From Bacillota bacterium (GTDB taxonomy: Bacteria; Bacillota; Desulfotomaculia; Desulfotomaculales; Desulfallaceae), in NCBI GenBank assembly GCA_009781965.1, contig WQUS01000098.1, positions 1-6,583 on the forward strand: a stretch of 6,583 nucleotides of DNA, read 5' to 3'. Both the position numbers and the translations under genes were made by a program. Below the pieces are notes generated by a model. That model saw nothing but the letters and a program-made list of their open reading frames with translations. It ran no database searches and had not been told where the DNA came from. Position 1 is the stretch's first letter, and the number at the start of each line of letters is the position of its first letter. Below, piece after piece: positions 1-6,004 of this stretch.

Positions 1-1368
1 ATGGGTTTTGAAGAGGCGACGCCGATTCAGGCTCAGGCTATTCCGGTGGCTTTGCAAGGCAGGGATCTCCTTGGTCAGGCCCACACAGGCACTGGTAAAA
101 CAGTGGCTTTCGGTGTGCCTATGGTGGAGTTTTTGTCACCCGAACGGGAATATATTCAGGCCATTGTGCTTACCCCGACCCGCGAGTTGGCGGTGCAGGT
201 GGCCGAGGAGCTCAATAAAGTCGGCGCCTTGAAGGGCATCCGCACTTTGCCCGTATACGGCGGCCAGGATATCAACCGCCAGATTAGGGCGCTGAAGAAC
301 AGGCCCCAGGTGATTGTAGCTACCCCGGGCCGTTTGATGGACCATATGCGGCGTAAGACCATCAGGCTGAACCAGGTGCAGATCACCGTACTGGACGAGG
401 CTGACGAGATGTTGAATATGGGGTTTATCGAAGATATTGAAAATATCTTAAAGGAAGTCCCCGACGAGCGCCAGACCATGCTGTTTTCCGCTACTATGCC
501 GGATCAGATTCAGGCCCTGGCCCGGCGCTTTATGAGAGATCCCGAGGTAATCCGCACTGCTTCCAAGCAGGTTACCGTGCCGGGGATTATGCAGGAATAC
601 TATGAAGTGGAAGAGCGGAAAAAATTCGATGTGCTTTGCCGTTTGTTGGACATCCAGTCCCCGGAGCGGGCCATCATTTTCGGCCGCACCAAACGCCGGG
701 TGGACGAGCTGTACGAGGCCTTAAACAAACGGGGTTATTCGGCGGAGGGCATCCACGGCGATATGCCTCAGTCCAGGCGCGACCAGGTGATGCGCAAATT
801 TAAGGAAGGGGCCACGGAAGTGTTGGTGGCTACTGATGTCGCCGCCCGGGGGTTGGATATCACCGGGGTGACCCATATTTACAATTTTGATATTCCCCAG
901 GATACCGAGGGTTATGTCCACCGCATCGGGCGGACAGGCCGGGCCGGCAATGCGGGCGCCGCGATTACCCTGGTGACGCCGCGGGAACTCCGCCATTTGA
1001 AAACGATCGAGTACACGGTCAGGAGCAAAATTATGCGCCGGCCCGTACCCACCAATAAAGATGCTTTTAAGGGGCAACAGCGGGTGGCTATCGAGCTGCT
1101 GCTGCAAACTGTGGATAACGGAGAGATTGAGCAATACCGTGTGGCTGCCGAAGAGTTGTTGGATCAAACGGATTCGGTAAGCTTGGTGGCGGCGGCCTTG
1201 AAGGCGCTGACCAGGGAAACCGACTGGTCCCCGGTGGTTTTGACCGAGGAAAGACCCATGGCGGTAAAGAAACCAAGGAATACAGGCGCCGGCATGAAGG
1301 GCTACGCCAAGGGCGGATACGGTAAGAAAAACTCCGGGCGTGACCACCGGAGCAGGAGTACTCTGTAA
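1..1368 (+). CDS. cshA: DEAD-box ATP-dependent RNA helicase, CshA type (5' end cut by window edge)
   Basis: This protein unwinds RNA with ATP. CshA proteins act in mRNA decay, ribosome assembly and cold adaptation in the cytoplasm. All core motifs are visible, numbering from the first base: Q-motif Gln10, Walker A AHTGTGKT 27-34, PTRELA 59-64, TPGR 108-111, DEAD 132-135, SAT 163-165, ATDVAARGLD 277-286 and HRIGRTGRAG 307-316. After the two RecA-like domains come a helical segment (about 358-405) and a basic Gly/Lys/Arg-rich tail (about 422-455), as in Bacillus CshA. The stretches around GFIEDIE and IIFGRTKRRVDELYEAL also match that subgroup. The ATG at base 1 is almost certainly internal, because the family normally has some 15-20 residues before the Q-motif. 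The stop is TAA at 1366. Only 26 bp separate it from the convergent exporter gene, and I see no terminator hairpin there. Confidence 0.9.
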   Translation: MGFEEATPIQAQAIPVALQGRDLLGQAHTGTGKTVAFGVPMVEFLSPEREYIQAIVLTPTRELAVQVAEELNKVGALKGIRTLPVYGGQDINRQIRALKNRPQVIVATPGRLMDHMRRKTIRLNQVQITVLDEADEMLNMGFIEDIENILKEVPDERQTMLFSATMPDQIQALARRFMRDPEVIRTASKQVTVPGIMQEYYEVEERKKFDVLCRLLDIQSPERAIIFGRTKRRVDELYEALNKRGYSAEGIHGDMPQSRRDQVMRKFKEGATEVLVATDVAARGLDITGVTHIYNFDIPQDTEGYVHRIGRTGRAGNAGAAITLVTPRELRHLKTIEYTVRSKIMRRPVPTNKDAFKGQQRVAIELLLQTVDNGEIEQYRVAAEELLDQTDSVSLVAAALKALTRETDWSPVVLTEERPMAVKKPRNTGAGMKGYAKGGYGKKNSGRDHRSRSTL

Positions 1369-1394
1369 TGAAAAGGGTCAAGGGTTAAAATATA

Positions 1395-2939
1395 TTACTG
1401 GCCGGGCGTGTTCTTTTTTAGCTTTTCCCAAGCGAAAAACCGCGTAGCGGTAAGCAGCACGCCCAGAAAACAGATCCCGGTGACGGCCAGATAAGTAGCG
1501 CGCATGCCGTAGATGAACAAATCCGGCCTGCCCGCAACGTAGGTATTTACCGTTTGGCCGTACCGGGCGCTCATGGAAGAAAAAAGCACCGTGGTAGCCA
1601 GCAGCACGCCAAAAACAAAGCCCACATTGCGGTTTAAAGCGTTAATACTGCCGGCCACGCCGAGCTTATGCCTCGGCACGCTGGACATGATCAGGGAAGT
1701 GTTCGGGGATATAAAAATCGCGTTGCCCAGCCCTAATAACCCGTAAACCAAGCCTGTCAAAATAAGACTGGTATTGACCGTCATCAGGGCTGCCCCCACA
1801 TATCCGATGGTGGAAAAGCATAATCCGATCAAGGTGGGAAGCTTTTGACCGATTTTGTCGGAGAGGCTGCCGGAAAGGGGCGCGGCCACGGCCAAAATCA
1901 CCGGGTAGGTCATCATCATCAGCCCCGCCGTAAACGGATGCAGTCCCCTGGCATTTTGCAGATAGAAGGGCTGCAGAATGTTAATGCTGCTCATGGAGAG
2001 AAAGACCAGGAACGCACAGATTACGCTGATGGTGTACAGAGGGTTATTAAATATGGACAGGTCCAACATGGGTTGACTTTGCCGGCGCTCCACCAGAATA
2101 AACACGGCAAACAGAACGATGCCGGCAAGGATGGCGGAAATGACGAAAGGATTCAGGAAGTTTACGTTTTGTCCGCTCCCCACCGCGCAGAAAATTAAAG
2201 CCGTACTCAAGCCAAAAAGGAAGACCCCTGTTAGATCAAGACTTTCGTTGCTGGCATTGCCCTTAGGCAGCGCCCGCAGGGCCAGGATAAAGGCGATGAT
2301 GCCGATGGGCACGTTGATCAGGAAGATAAAATGCCAACTGAGGGCATAAACAATAAAACCGCCCAGCGGCGGTCCGATTAGGGACCCCAATGCGACACTG
2401 GTGCCGTTCAAACCCAGCGCGCGTCCACGTTCGTTAGGCGGGAAAGCTTGCGTCAGGATCCCCTGGGAGGTGGCCATAGTCGCCGCGGCCCCTACCGCCT
2501 GAATAACGCGTGCTATGACCAGCATGATCAGGTTTACTGATATACCGCAGAACAGAGAACCGCAGGTAAAGACGGCAATGCCAAATTTAAAAATCAGGGT
2601 ATTGCCTTTAATATCGCCCAGACGGCCATAAAACAGCCCCAGCACACAAATAACAATTAAATAACTGGTTACGACCCAGGCGATGGTGGAGATGGGCTCG
2701 TTTAATCTGACCGACAGGATGGGGAGCGCAATATTCACGATGCTGCTGTCCAGGCAAGCCATGAAAGTGATCAAAACCACTATGCGCAGGGTCATCCAGC
2801 GGCGTGGGTTTGGCGCGGGTTTGGCTGAGTCGGATGCGATTAATACGGGTTCGGCTGGGCTTGACCCGGTTAGAGTGGACTTGGCTTGAACTGATTCGGT
2901 TTGAACTGATTCGGTTTGAACTGGCTCCTGATGCTCCAA
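1395..2939 (-). CDS. MFS multidrug exporter, DHA2 (EmrB/QacA, 14-TM) family
   Basis: This is a proton-driven efflux pump of the cytoplasmic membrane, with substrate unknown. The 514 residues fit the 14-helix DHA2 family. Family signatures are motif D1 LDSSIVNIALPIL at 63-75 with the intramembrane Asp64, motif A GRLGDIKG at 105-112, and motif C ALGSLIGPPLGG at 183-194. A second motif-A-like loop (GSLSDKIG) lies in the C-terminal half. The start is a TTG at 2939, chosen because AGGTGA lies six bases upstream on the minus strand. The only in-frame ATG near the membrane part (Met49) would remove the whole N-terminal extension. That extension, about residues 1-47, is hydrophilic, rich in Ser/Thr/Pro/Ala and repetitive, which is unusual for the family. 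No regulator gene is adjacent. The gene is convergent with cshA and seems to be a single-gene unit. Confidence 0.87.
   Translation of the reverse strand: MEHQEPVQTESVQTESVQAKSTLTGSSPAEPVLIASDSAKPAPNPRRWMTLRIVVLITFMACLDSSIVNIALPILSVRLNEPISTIAWVVTSYLIVICVLGLFYGRLGDIKGNTLIFKFGIAVFTCGSLFCGISVNLIMLVIARVIQAVGAAATMATSQGILTQAFPPNERGRALGLNGTSVALGSLIGPPLGGFIVYALSWHFIFLINVPIGIIAFILALRALPKGNASNESLDLTGVFLFGLSTALIFCAVGSGQNVNFLNPFVISAILAGIVLFAVFILVERRQSQPMLDLSIFNNPLYTISVICAFLVFLSMSSINILQPFYLQNARGLHPFTAGLMMMTYPVILAVAAPLSGSLSDKIGQKLPTLIGLCFSTIGYVGAALMTVNTSLILTGLVYGLLGLGNAIFISPNTSLIMSSVPRHKLGVAGSINALNRNVGFVFGVLLATTVLFSSMSARYGQTVNTYVAGRPDLFIYGMRATYLAVTGICFLGVLLTATRFFAWEKLKKNTPGQ
2802..2921 (-). repeat. Decaying 15-bp minisatellite coding the exporter N-terminus
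   Basis: Read on the minus strand, the exporter's codons 7-46 divide into eight 15-bp units. The first two are identical (VQTES, VQTES; bases 2921-2892). The third is VQAKS, and then come TLTGS, SPAEP, VLIAS, DSAKP and APNPR. Six of the eight end in Ser or Pro codons of TCN/CCN type, and most keep a C or T at fixed unit positions. The gradient from perfect to degenerate copies suggests repeat expansion at the 5' end of the gene. The 15-bp unit keeps the frame, so copy-number changes would alter only the length of the cytoplasmic tail. Confidence 0.7.
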
Positions 2940-2963
2940 GTTTAATCACCTGACTTATAGATT

Positions 2964-2994
2964 ATTATTTCCGGTACGCTTATTGAATGGTCAA
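2964..2994 (-). promoter_or_regulatory. Candidate promoter of the MFS exporter
   Basis: On the minus strand, TTGACC (2994-2989) is followed after 19 bases by AATAAT (2969-2964), about 25 bases before the TTG start codon. The -35 is good, but the -10 is weak and the spacer is 2 bases long of optimal. The short leader this implies would exclude the hairpin at 3041-3087. Confidence 0.3.
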
Positions 2995-3040
2995 TTCGAG
3001 CTAATTCTACCCCGGCAGTCTAATTCCTTCGGCATAAATG

Positions 3041-3087
3041 AAAAAAGCCGGCGCAAATGTACGTTGCTTTCATCTTCACGGCGCCGG
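3041..3087 (-). terminator. Leftward terminator-like hairpin upstream of the exporter
   Basis: CCGGCGC (3048-3054) and GCGCCGG (3081-3087) form a perfect 7-bp GC stem. On the minus strand this stem is followed directly by C and six T's (3047-3041), which is the form of a leftward intrinsic terminator. The 26-nt loop is long. No minus-strand gene ends to its right, so it may act as an attenuator in a long exporter leader, or stop transcripts antisense to the tRNA. Confidence 0.45.
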
Positions 3088-3117
3088 GACACACGCTGAT
3101 TTGTTACAGTAGTTTGC

Positions 3118-3139
3118 GGTTTGCATTTGGTTTGCATTT
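3118..3139. repeat. 11-bp perfect tandem duplication
   Basis: GGTTTGCATTT occurs twice in a row, with a partial third copy (GTTTGC) just before it at 3112-3117. It lies 26 bases upstream of the tRNA -35 element. No function is evident. Confidence 0.7.
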
Positions 3140-3164
3140 GTTATAGTTGAACGGCCAAAAAGGC

Positions 3165-3193
3165 TTGCGGTGGAGGCAAAATCCCTGTATAAT
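3165..3193 (+). promoter_or_regulatory. Promoter of tRNA-Ser
   Basis: TTGCGG (3165-3170) and a perfect TATAAT (3188-3193) are separated by exactly 17 bases. Transcription would start near 3200, leaving a leader of about 47 nt before the mature tRNA. Confidence 0.75.
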
Positions 3194-3246
3194 AATGTTT
3201 GCCCGGTGAATCCGGGGAAAAAGCATACTGTTCATATGTAGACCAG

Positions 3247-3340
3247 GGAGAGATGGCTGAGCTGGTCGAAGGCGCGCGACTGGAAATCGCGTAAACGGGT
3301 TGAAACCGTTTCGAGGGTTCGAATCCCTCTCTCTCCGCCA
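3247..3340 (+). tRNA. tRNA-Ser (anticodon GGA)
   Basis: This is a class II tRNA of 94 nt that reads UCC and UCU codons. The acceptor stem GGAGAGA (3247-3253) pairs fully with TCTCTCC (3330-3336), followed by discriminator G and an encoded CCA. The anticodon stem CGCGA/TCGCG encloses the loop CTGGAAA, with GGA at 3282-3284. A long variable arm (stem AAACGG/CCGTTT) is diagnostic of serine or leucine tRNA. The T arm GAGGG-TTCGAAT-CCCTC is perfect. It has its own promoter and terminator and no tRNA neighbours in view. Confidence 0.97.
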
Positions 3341-3344
3341 AACG

Positions 3345-3409
3345 TCCCATATACGAACCTTGCGACAACACATCAGGGCGCGGGGATTCGGATATGGGAA
3401 TATTTTTTT
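3345..3409 (+). terminator. Rho-independent terminator of tRNA-Ser
   Basis: TCCCATAT-A-CGAA (3345-3357) pairs with TTCG-G-ATATGGGA (3387-3399), giving 12 of 13 pairs. Inside it, CCTTGCG (3358-3364) pairs with CGCGGGG (3379-3385) using two G-U pairs. The stem is followed by AATA and seven T's. It begins four bases after the tRNA CCA. Confidence 0.85.
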
Positions 3410-3509
3410 GCCCGTGGTATAAGCATCATTAGAAACCCGGCGCAAAATGTATTAATAATATTATGAAGCGACAAAAAATCATTGAGCAGTAACAAGAAAC
3501 ATTATTCTA

Positions 3510-3538
3510 TTGACATTGCATATGCTTTGCAATATAAT
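3510..3538 (+). promoter_or_regulatory. Consensus promoter with embedded operator of the toxin-antitoxin operon
   Basis: TTGACA (3510-3515) and TATAAT (3533-3538) are both perfect and 17 bases apart. The spacer is occupied by the inverted repeat ATTGCA (3515-3520) and TGCAAT (3528-3533), centred 9-10 bases from each element. DinJ/RelB-type antitoxins bind such palindromes through their ribbon-helix-helix domain. The inferred role is autorepression by the antitoxin and by the complex, blocking RNA polymerase directly. Confidence 0.85.
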
Positions 3539-3560
3539 TTTGACAAGGAGTTGAAGTGGT

Positions 3561-3863
3561 ATGAAAACCTCGAACTATAATATTCGTATAGATCCGGTTA
3601 TTAAAACAAAAGCCGAGAAGACGTTTGCTGCATTTGGGCTGAATCTGAGCGAAGCTATTAATGTATTTTTGCATAAAGCTATCATGGAGCATGGTTTTCC
3701 TTTCGATGTGCGTGAACCAAAACCCAATGTAGAACTGCTTATGGCCATGGAGGAAACTGAACAAATAGCAAAAGAGTATACTGAAGGAATGCGTAAACCG
3801 GAGCCATTTACCAATGCGCATGACATGATACAGGAAATCCTTTCTGAGGAAGATGAAATTTGA
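3561..3863 (+). CDS. dinJ: RelB/DinJ-family antitoxin
   Basis: This is the antitoxin of a type II module. It binds and neutralises the downstream RNase and represses the shared promoter. The protein is 100 residues long. The N-terminus fits a ribbon-helix-helix DNA-binding fold: strand NYNIRI (5-10), helix about 12-25, then LSEAINVFLHKAIME (29-43). The GFPFDV stretch (45-50) is the usual RelB/DinJ motif after the second helix. The C-terminal half (about 55-100) is acidic and matches the toxin-wrapping region of the family. The ATG at 3561 follows AAGGAG by 10 bases. The gene ends in TGA overlapping the toxin ATG by one base, so translation is likely coupled. Base composition is more AT-rich than in the helicase or exporter, consistent with a mobile cassette. 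Confidence 0.9.
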   Translation: MKTSNYNIRIDPVIKTKAEKTFAAFGLNLSEAINVFLHKAIMEHGFPFDVREPKPNVELLMAMEETEQIAKEYTEGMRKPEPFTNAHDMIQEILSEEDEI

Positions 3864-4147
3864 TGTATGCAGTAGACCGCTCTGTTAAATCTTTTCGCCG
3901 TAGCGTCCGTTTGGTAGCGAAGCGTGGGTATGACATGGCTAAGTTAGAACAAACGATTATGTTACTGGCGAGCGGCGGCCTATTACCGCCCAGTTATCGT
4001 GACCATCCACTCAGAGGAAATTATCAAGGTTATCGCGAGTGCCATGTCGGAGGTGTAGGTGACTGGGTGCTGATTTACAAGAGACTTGACGATAAGCTTA
4101 TCCTTGTTTTGACCGCGACGGGAACTCATATGGATTTGTTTGAGTAG
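3863..4147 (+). CDS. yafQ: YafQ-type mRNA interferase toxin
   Basis: This is a ribosome-dependent endoribonuclease that cuts mRNA and stops translation when the antitoxin is degraded. The 94-residue protein has a RelE-like fold. It keeps the YafQ signature and active-site residues: His48 in RDHPL, His61 in ECHV, Asp67-Trp68, Tyr72 in LIYK, His89 in GTH and Phe93 in DLF. These correspond to E. coli His50, His63, Asp67, Trp68, His87 and Phe91. With all of them present the toxin is probably active. I place the start at the ATG in TGATG (3863) rather than the TTG one codon earlier, because stop-start overlap is usual for such pairs. The last 165 bp are antisense to the reading frame of the leftward small gene. 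No terminator is visible after the stop. Confidence 0.9.
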   Translation: MYAVDRSVKSFRRSVRLVAKRGYDMAKLEQTIMLLASGGLLPPSYRDHPLRGNYQGYRECHVGGVGDWVLIYKRLDDKLILVLTATGTHMDLFE

Positions 4148-4468
4148 ATACGTAAACGAATTCTCATTAAATGACCCATAGCACTGACTTTTGCCATATA
4201 CCGATTTACGGATGTTCCGGCCGTTAATAGAATCGCGTCCTGTTGTGAAGACACCTTCCCAATGGCCGTCAATTTGCTTGCGATGGTTATATTTATCACT
4301 TACCTTGCTTGAAGGTTTGCCAATCTTAAAACCATATTGAGCGGCTAATCTATGCGCCCTCTCATTGGCCCAGCGTGTATGTTCCGCCGCTGTCAGGTGT
4401 TTTGTTTTTTCGTAAAGGATATCCCGGATAGCGTCTACTTCTGCTTCAATCCTATTCATCTTCGCCAT
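3983..4468 (-). CDS. Small unrecognised protein, 3' part probably replaced
   Basis: The function is not recognised. Translation starts at an ATG preceded by GGAGGTGG six bases upstream, a strong site, so the start is convincing. The first ~58 residues look like a real small helical, charged protein: EAEVDAIRDILYEKTKHLT, then a helix ending in AAQYGFKIGKP. From memory, similar small proteins with an E-x-x-AIR-x-x-IYE-x-TK pattern are common and unassigned in Firmicutes. The frame stays open to 161 codons, but the last 55 codons are antisense to yafQ and have no family character. I infer that the natural 3' end was lost or replaced when the toxin-antitoxin cassette arrived. Residues about 59-105 (including GHWEGVF) are unexplained. 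It lies 47 bp after the methyltransferase gene on the same strand and may share its transcript. Confidence 0.5.
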   Translation of the reverse strand: MAKMNRIEAEVDAIRDILYEKTKHLTAAEHTRWANERAHRLAAQYGFKIGKPSSKVSDKYNHRKQIDGHWEGVFTTGRDSINGRNIRKSVYGKSQCYGSFNENSFTYLLKQIHMSSRRGQNKDKLIVKSLVNQHPVTYTSDMALAITLIISSEWMVTITGR

Positions 4469-4475
4469 GCTCTAC

Positions 4476-4489
4476 CACCTCCCCAGGTG
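4476..4489 (-). promoter_or_regulatory. Small hairpin covering the ribosome binding site
   Basis: On the minus strand, CACCT and AGGTG form a 5-bp stem around a GGGG loop. The GGAGGTGG ribosome binding site of the small gene at 4468 lies half in the loop and half in the stem. This could lower translation initiation. The stem is short and the effect is unproven. Confidence 0.35.
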
Positions 4490-4490
4490 T

Positions 4491-4514
4491 GGCTATAGTT
4501 ACTGGTTTATAGCC
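4491..4514 (-). other. Intergenic hairpin after the methyltransferase gene
   Basis: GGCTATA (4491-4497) and TATAGCC (4508-4514) form a perfect 7-bp stem with a 10-nt loop, one base after the methyltransferase stop. There is no T-run on either strand, so a terminator is unlikely. It could be an RNA-processing or stability hairpin between two cotranscribed genes. Confidence 0.4.
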
Positions 4515-4515
4515 T

Positions 4516-5703
4516 TCACTTAGATTTATAATGATGGTCATCGTTAAATGCGGAATCCATAGCAAAGGGCCCGGCCAGTTCTTTGGGTTTGGGACCGAAA
4601 TACTGATAGTAGTAGCACAGGATGCGGCCATTATAAAGCTTCCTCTTTTTGTCGGCCTTACGGTTCATTATTTTTTCAATGCCGGGGTATGCGGTGATCA
4701 GGTAGTGCGACCAGGTGTCAAGCCGGGCCAGAGCTTGGGGGAGTTGTTTATACACATCAGACGTCTCCTCGGTCATTCTCTCGCCATAGGGGGGGTTAGT
4801 AACTAAATAACCGTATTGGTAGCGGGAATTCAAATCCTTAACCGGACGCCTTTCAAAAATAATCCCCTCATCCAATCCAGCTTGCGCCGCGTGTAATTTC
4901 GCCATTTGTACCGCTTTGGGGTCGTGATCGTAGTAAAAAATCCCCAGGGGCTGGCGGTGATTGATGAGGTCAAGGGCTTCTTCACGGGCTGATTGCCATA
5001 ACTTTTCCGGGATTAGCGGCCAATTTTCCGCGACAAAGCTCCTTTTTAAGCCGGGGGCGATATTTCTGCCTTGCAGAGCGGCTTCGATCACAATAGTGCC
5101 GGAACCGCCAAAAGGATCGGCAAAAGCGCGGTCGGGTTTCCAACGGCTAAAATACACCAGGGCTGCGGCCAAGGTTTCTTTCAAAGGCGCGGGGTGAACC
5201 ATGGTTCGATAGCCTCTTTTGTGCAGGCCTGCGCCGCTGGTATCTATGGTCAACGTAGCTACATCGTTTAGCAATGCTACTTCGATGCGATAAATCGGAC
5301 CGTTTTCGGCAAACCAGCTGGTTGGGTATTTTGATTTCATCTTTTCTACCACGGCTTTTTTCGTGATGGCCTGGCAGTCGGACACGCTGAACAGTTTAGA
5401 TTTGACAGATTTGCCTATGACGGGGAAGTTAGCGTCTTGAGGCAGATAATCCGGCCAGGGCAGGGATTTGGTCTGTTCGAATAACTCGTCAAAAGTATAA
5501 GCCGGAAAAGAGCCTACCTTAATCAGCAGCCGGTCCGCGCTTCGCAGCCAAAGATTGCAGCGGGGAATGGCGCTTATATCGGCCGTAAAGGATACTTGAC
5601 CGTTGGAAGTTTTAATATCGGTATAATTTAGTGCTTTCAATTCCGCGCTTAACGCGGCTTCCAGTCCGAAGGCGCAAGTGGCTATGAGATCGATACTTGA
5701 CAT
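4516..5703 (-). CDS. ypsC: THUMP-domain class I SAM-dependent rRNA methyltransferase (YpsC/RlmL-like)
   Basis: The family N2-methylates a guanine of 23S rRNA. E. coli RlmL modifies G2445, and the same target here is inferred from homology. The 395 residues match the single-domain Firmicute form (YpsC is about 385), unlike the fused E. coli RlmKL. An N-terminal ferredoxin-like and THUMP region (about 1-165) is followed by LHKRGYR (160-166). Next comes the Rossmann methyltransferase domain, with SAM-binding DPFGGSGT at 196-203, an acidic motif around YYDHDP (257-262) and catalytic NPPYGERM at 303-310. RKLYNGRILCYYYQY near 354-368 is typical of the C-terminus. The ATG at 5703 follows GGATGGAG by 5 bases. 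The upstream leader contains competing G/C hairpins. Confidence 0.9.
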   Translation of the reverse strand: MSSIDLIATCAFGLEAALSAELKALNYTDIKTSNGQVSFTADISAIPRCNLWLRSADRLLIKVGSFPAYTFDELFEQTKSLPWPDYLPQDANFPVIGKSVKSKLFSVSDCQAITKKAVVEKMKSKYPTSWFAENGPIYRIEVALLNDVATLTIDTSGAGLHKRGYRTMVHPAPLKETLAAALVYFSRWKPDRAFADPFGGSGTIVIEAALQGRNIAPGLKRSFVAENWPLIPEKLWQSAREEALDLINHRQPLGIFYYDHDPKAVQMAKLHAAQAGLDEGIIFERRPVKDLNSRYQYGYLVTNPPYGERMTEETSDVYKQLPQALARLDTWSHYLITAYPGIEKIMNRKADKKRKLYNGRILCYYYQYFGPKPKELAGPFAMDSAFNDDHHYKSK

Positions 5704-5724
5704 GGTTTCTCCATCCTATGTTGA

Positions 5725-5754
5725 TTTTTTTACTATTAGTTTTTTTACTATTAG
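5725..5754. repeat. 15-bp perfect tandem duplication
   Basis: TTTTTTTACTATTAG occurs twice without interruption (5725-5739 and 5740-5754). It lies in the untranslated leader of the methyltransferase gene, 22 bases from its start codon. On the minus strand it supplies two A7 runs just ahead of the ribosome binding site. Confidence 0.9.
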
Positions 5755-5761
5755 GTTGTTA

Positions 5762-5794
5762 GGGGACGGTTGCACCCCCGAAAGATTGGGGGTG
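5762..5794 (-). promoter_or_regulatory. Competing G/C hairpins in the methyltransferase leader
   Basis: CACCCCC (5773-5779) and GGGGGTG (5788-5794) form a perfect 7-bp stem with an 8-nt loop. In leader RNA of the minus strand, the G-run at 5779-5775 could pair instead with the C-run at 5765-5762, so the two pairings exclude each other. No T-run follows, so this is not a clear terminator or attenuator. Confidence 0.35.
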
Positions 5795-5866
5795 ATTGCT
5801 GTAATGAATGATATATTATACACCGGTCGGGCGGTTTATACTATAATGAATTTTGAGCCTTTAGAA

Positions 5867-5946
5867 TCTGAAATCCAATTCTGAAATCCAATAGAAATTC
5901 AATAGAAATTCAATAGAAATTTAATAGAAATTCAATAGAAATTCAA
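5867..5946. repeat. Helically phased 11-bp A-tract repeat array
   Basis: Five consecutive units of TAGAAATTCAA run from 5892 to 5946. They are identical except that the middle unit has T for C. Two older, diverged units of 13 and 12 bp with the core TCTGAAATCCAA precede them at 5867-5891. Each unit carries an AAATT tract at 11-bp spacing, close to one DNA helical turn, so the array should be intrinsically curved. It ends 48 bases upstream of the -35 element of the peptide gene. Confidence 0.9.
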
Positions 5947-5989
5947 TAAATAAACACATGGAAAAGTGCTCCACCAATCCATCAAGAAA

Positions 5990-6004
5990 ATGCTTGACAA
6001 GCAT
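5990..6004. promoter_or_regulatory. Perfect palindrome over the -35 of the peptide gene (operator candidate)
   Basis: ATGCTTG-A-CAAGCAT is a perfect 15-nt palindrome (7-bp arms, one central base). It fully contains the -35 hexamer TTGACA at 5994-5999. The placement suits a dimeric repressor that would block RNA polymerase. The regulator is not in the window. Confidence 0.6.

Larger units (their letters stand above)
2940..3246. other. Intergenic region: exporter leader and tRNA promoter
   Basis: No convincing gene lies here. The left part holds the exporter ribosome binding site and a weak leftward promoter candidate. The middle holds a GC hairpin followed by T's on the minus strand. The right part holds an 11-bp duplication, a strong rightward promoter and the short tRNA leader, which contains a small CCGGG-type hairpin at 3202-3216. 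Confidence 0.6.

Noticed and set aside
721..1347. Long minus-strand open frame within the helicase gene
   Set aside because: It is a shadow of the helicase coding frame, whose motifs are all intact. It has no ribosome binding site or family features.
2993..3143. Possible leader peptide on the minus strand starting with an ATG near 3143 and running through the hairpin
   Set aside because: There is no ribosome binding site or clear promoter, and the frame reads through the hairpin rather than stopping before it as attenuation peptides do.
3247..3420. tRNA-Ser 3' end as an integration (att) site for the toxin-antitoxin cassette
   Set aside because: I find no second copy of the tRNA 3' end downstream, and no integrase gene. 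The terminator directly after the tRNA is intact.
3104..3445. Minus-strand open frame over the tRNA containing RERDSNPRN
   Set aside because: It is the antisense of tRNA-Ser and its terminator. This translated string is a well-known artefact of over-predicted genes on tRNAs, and there is no ribosome binding site.
5678..5884. Plus-strand frame of 68 codons across the methyltransferase leader
   Set aside because: It starts inside the methyltransferase gene, crosses the tandem repeats and hairpin, and has no ribosome binding site or protein-like character.
5867..5946. CRISPR-like array
   Set aside because: Units are 11 bp and directly abutting, with no spacers and no cas genes.
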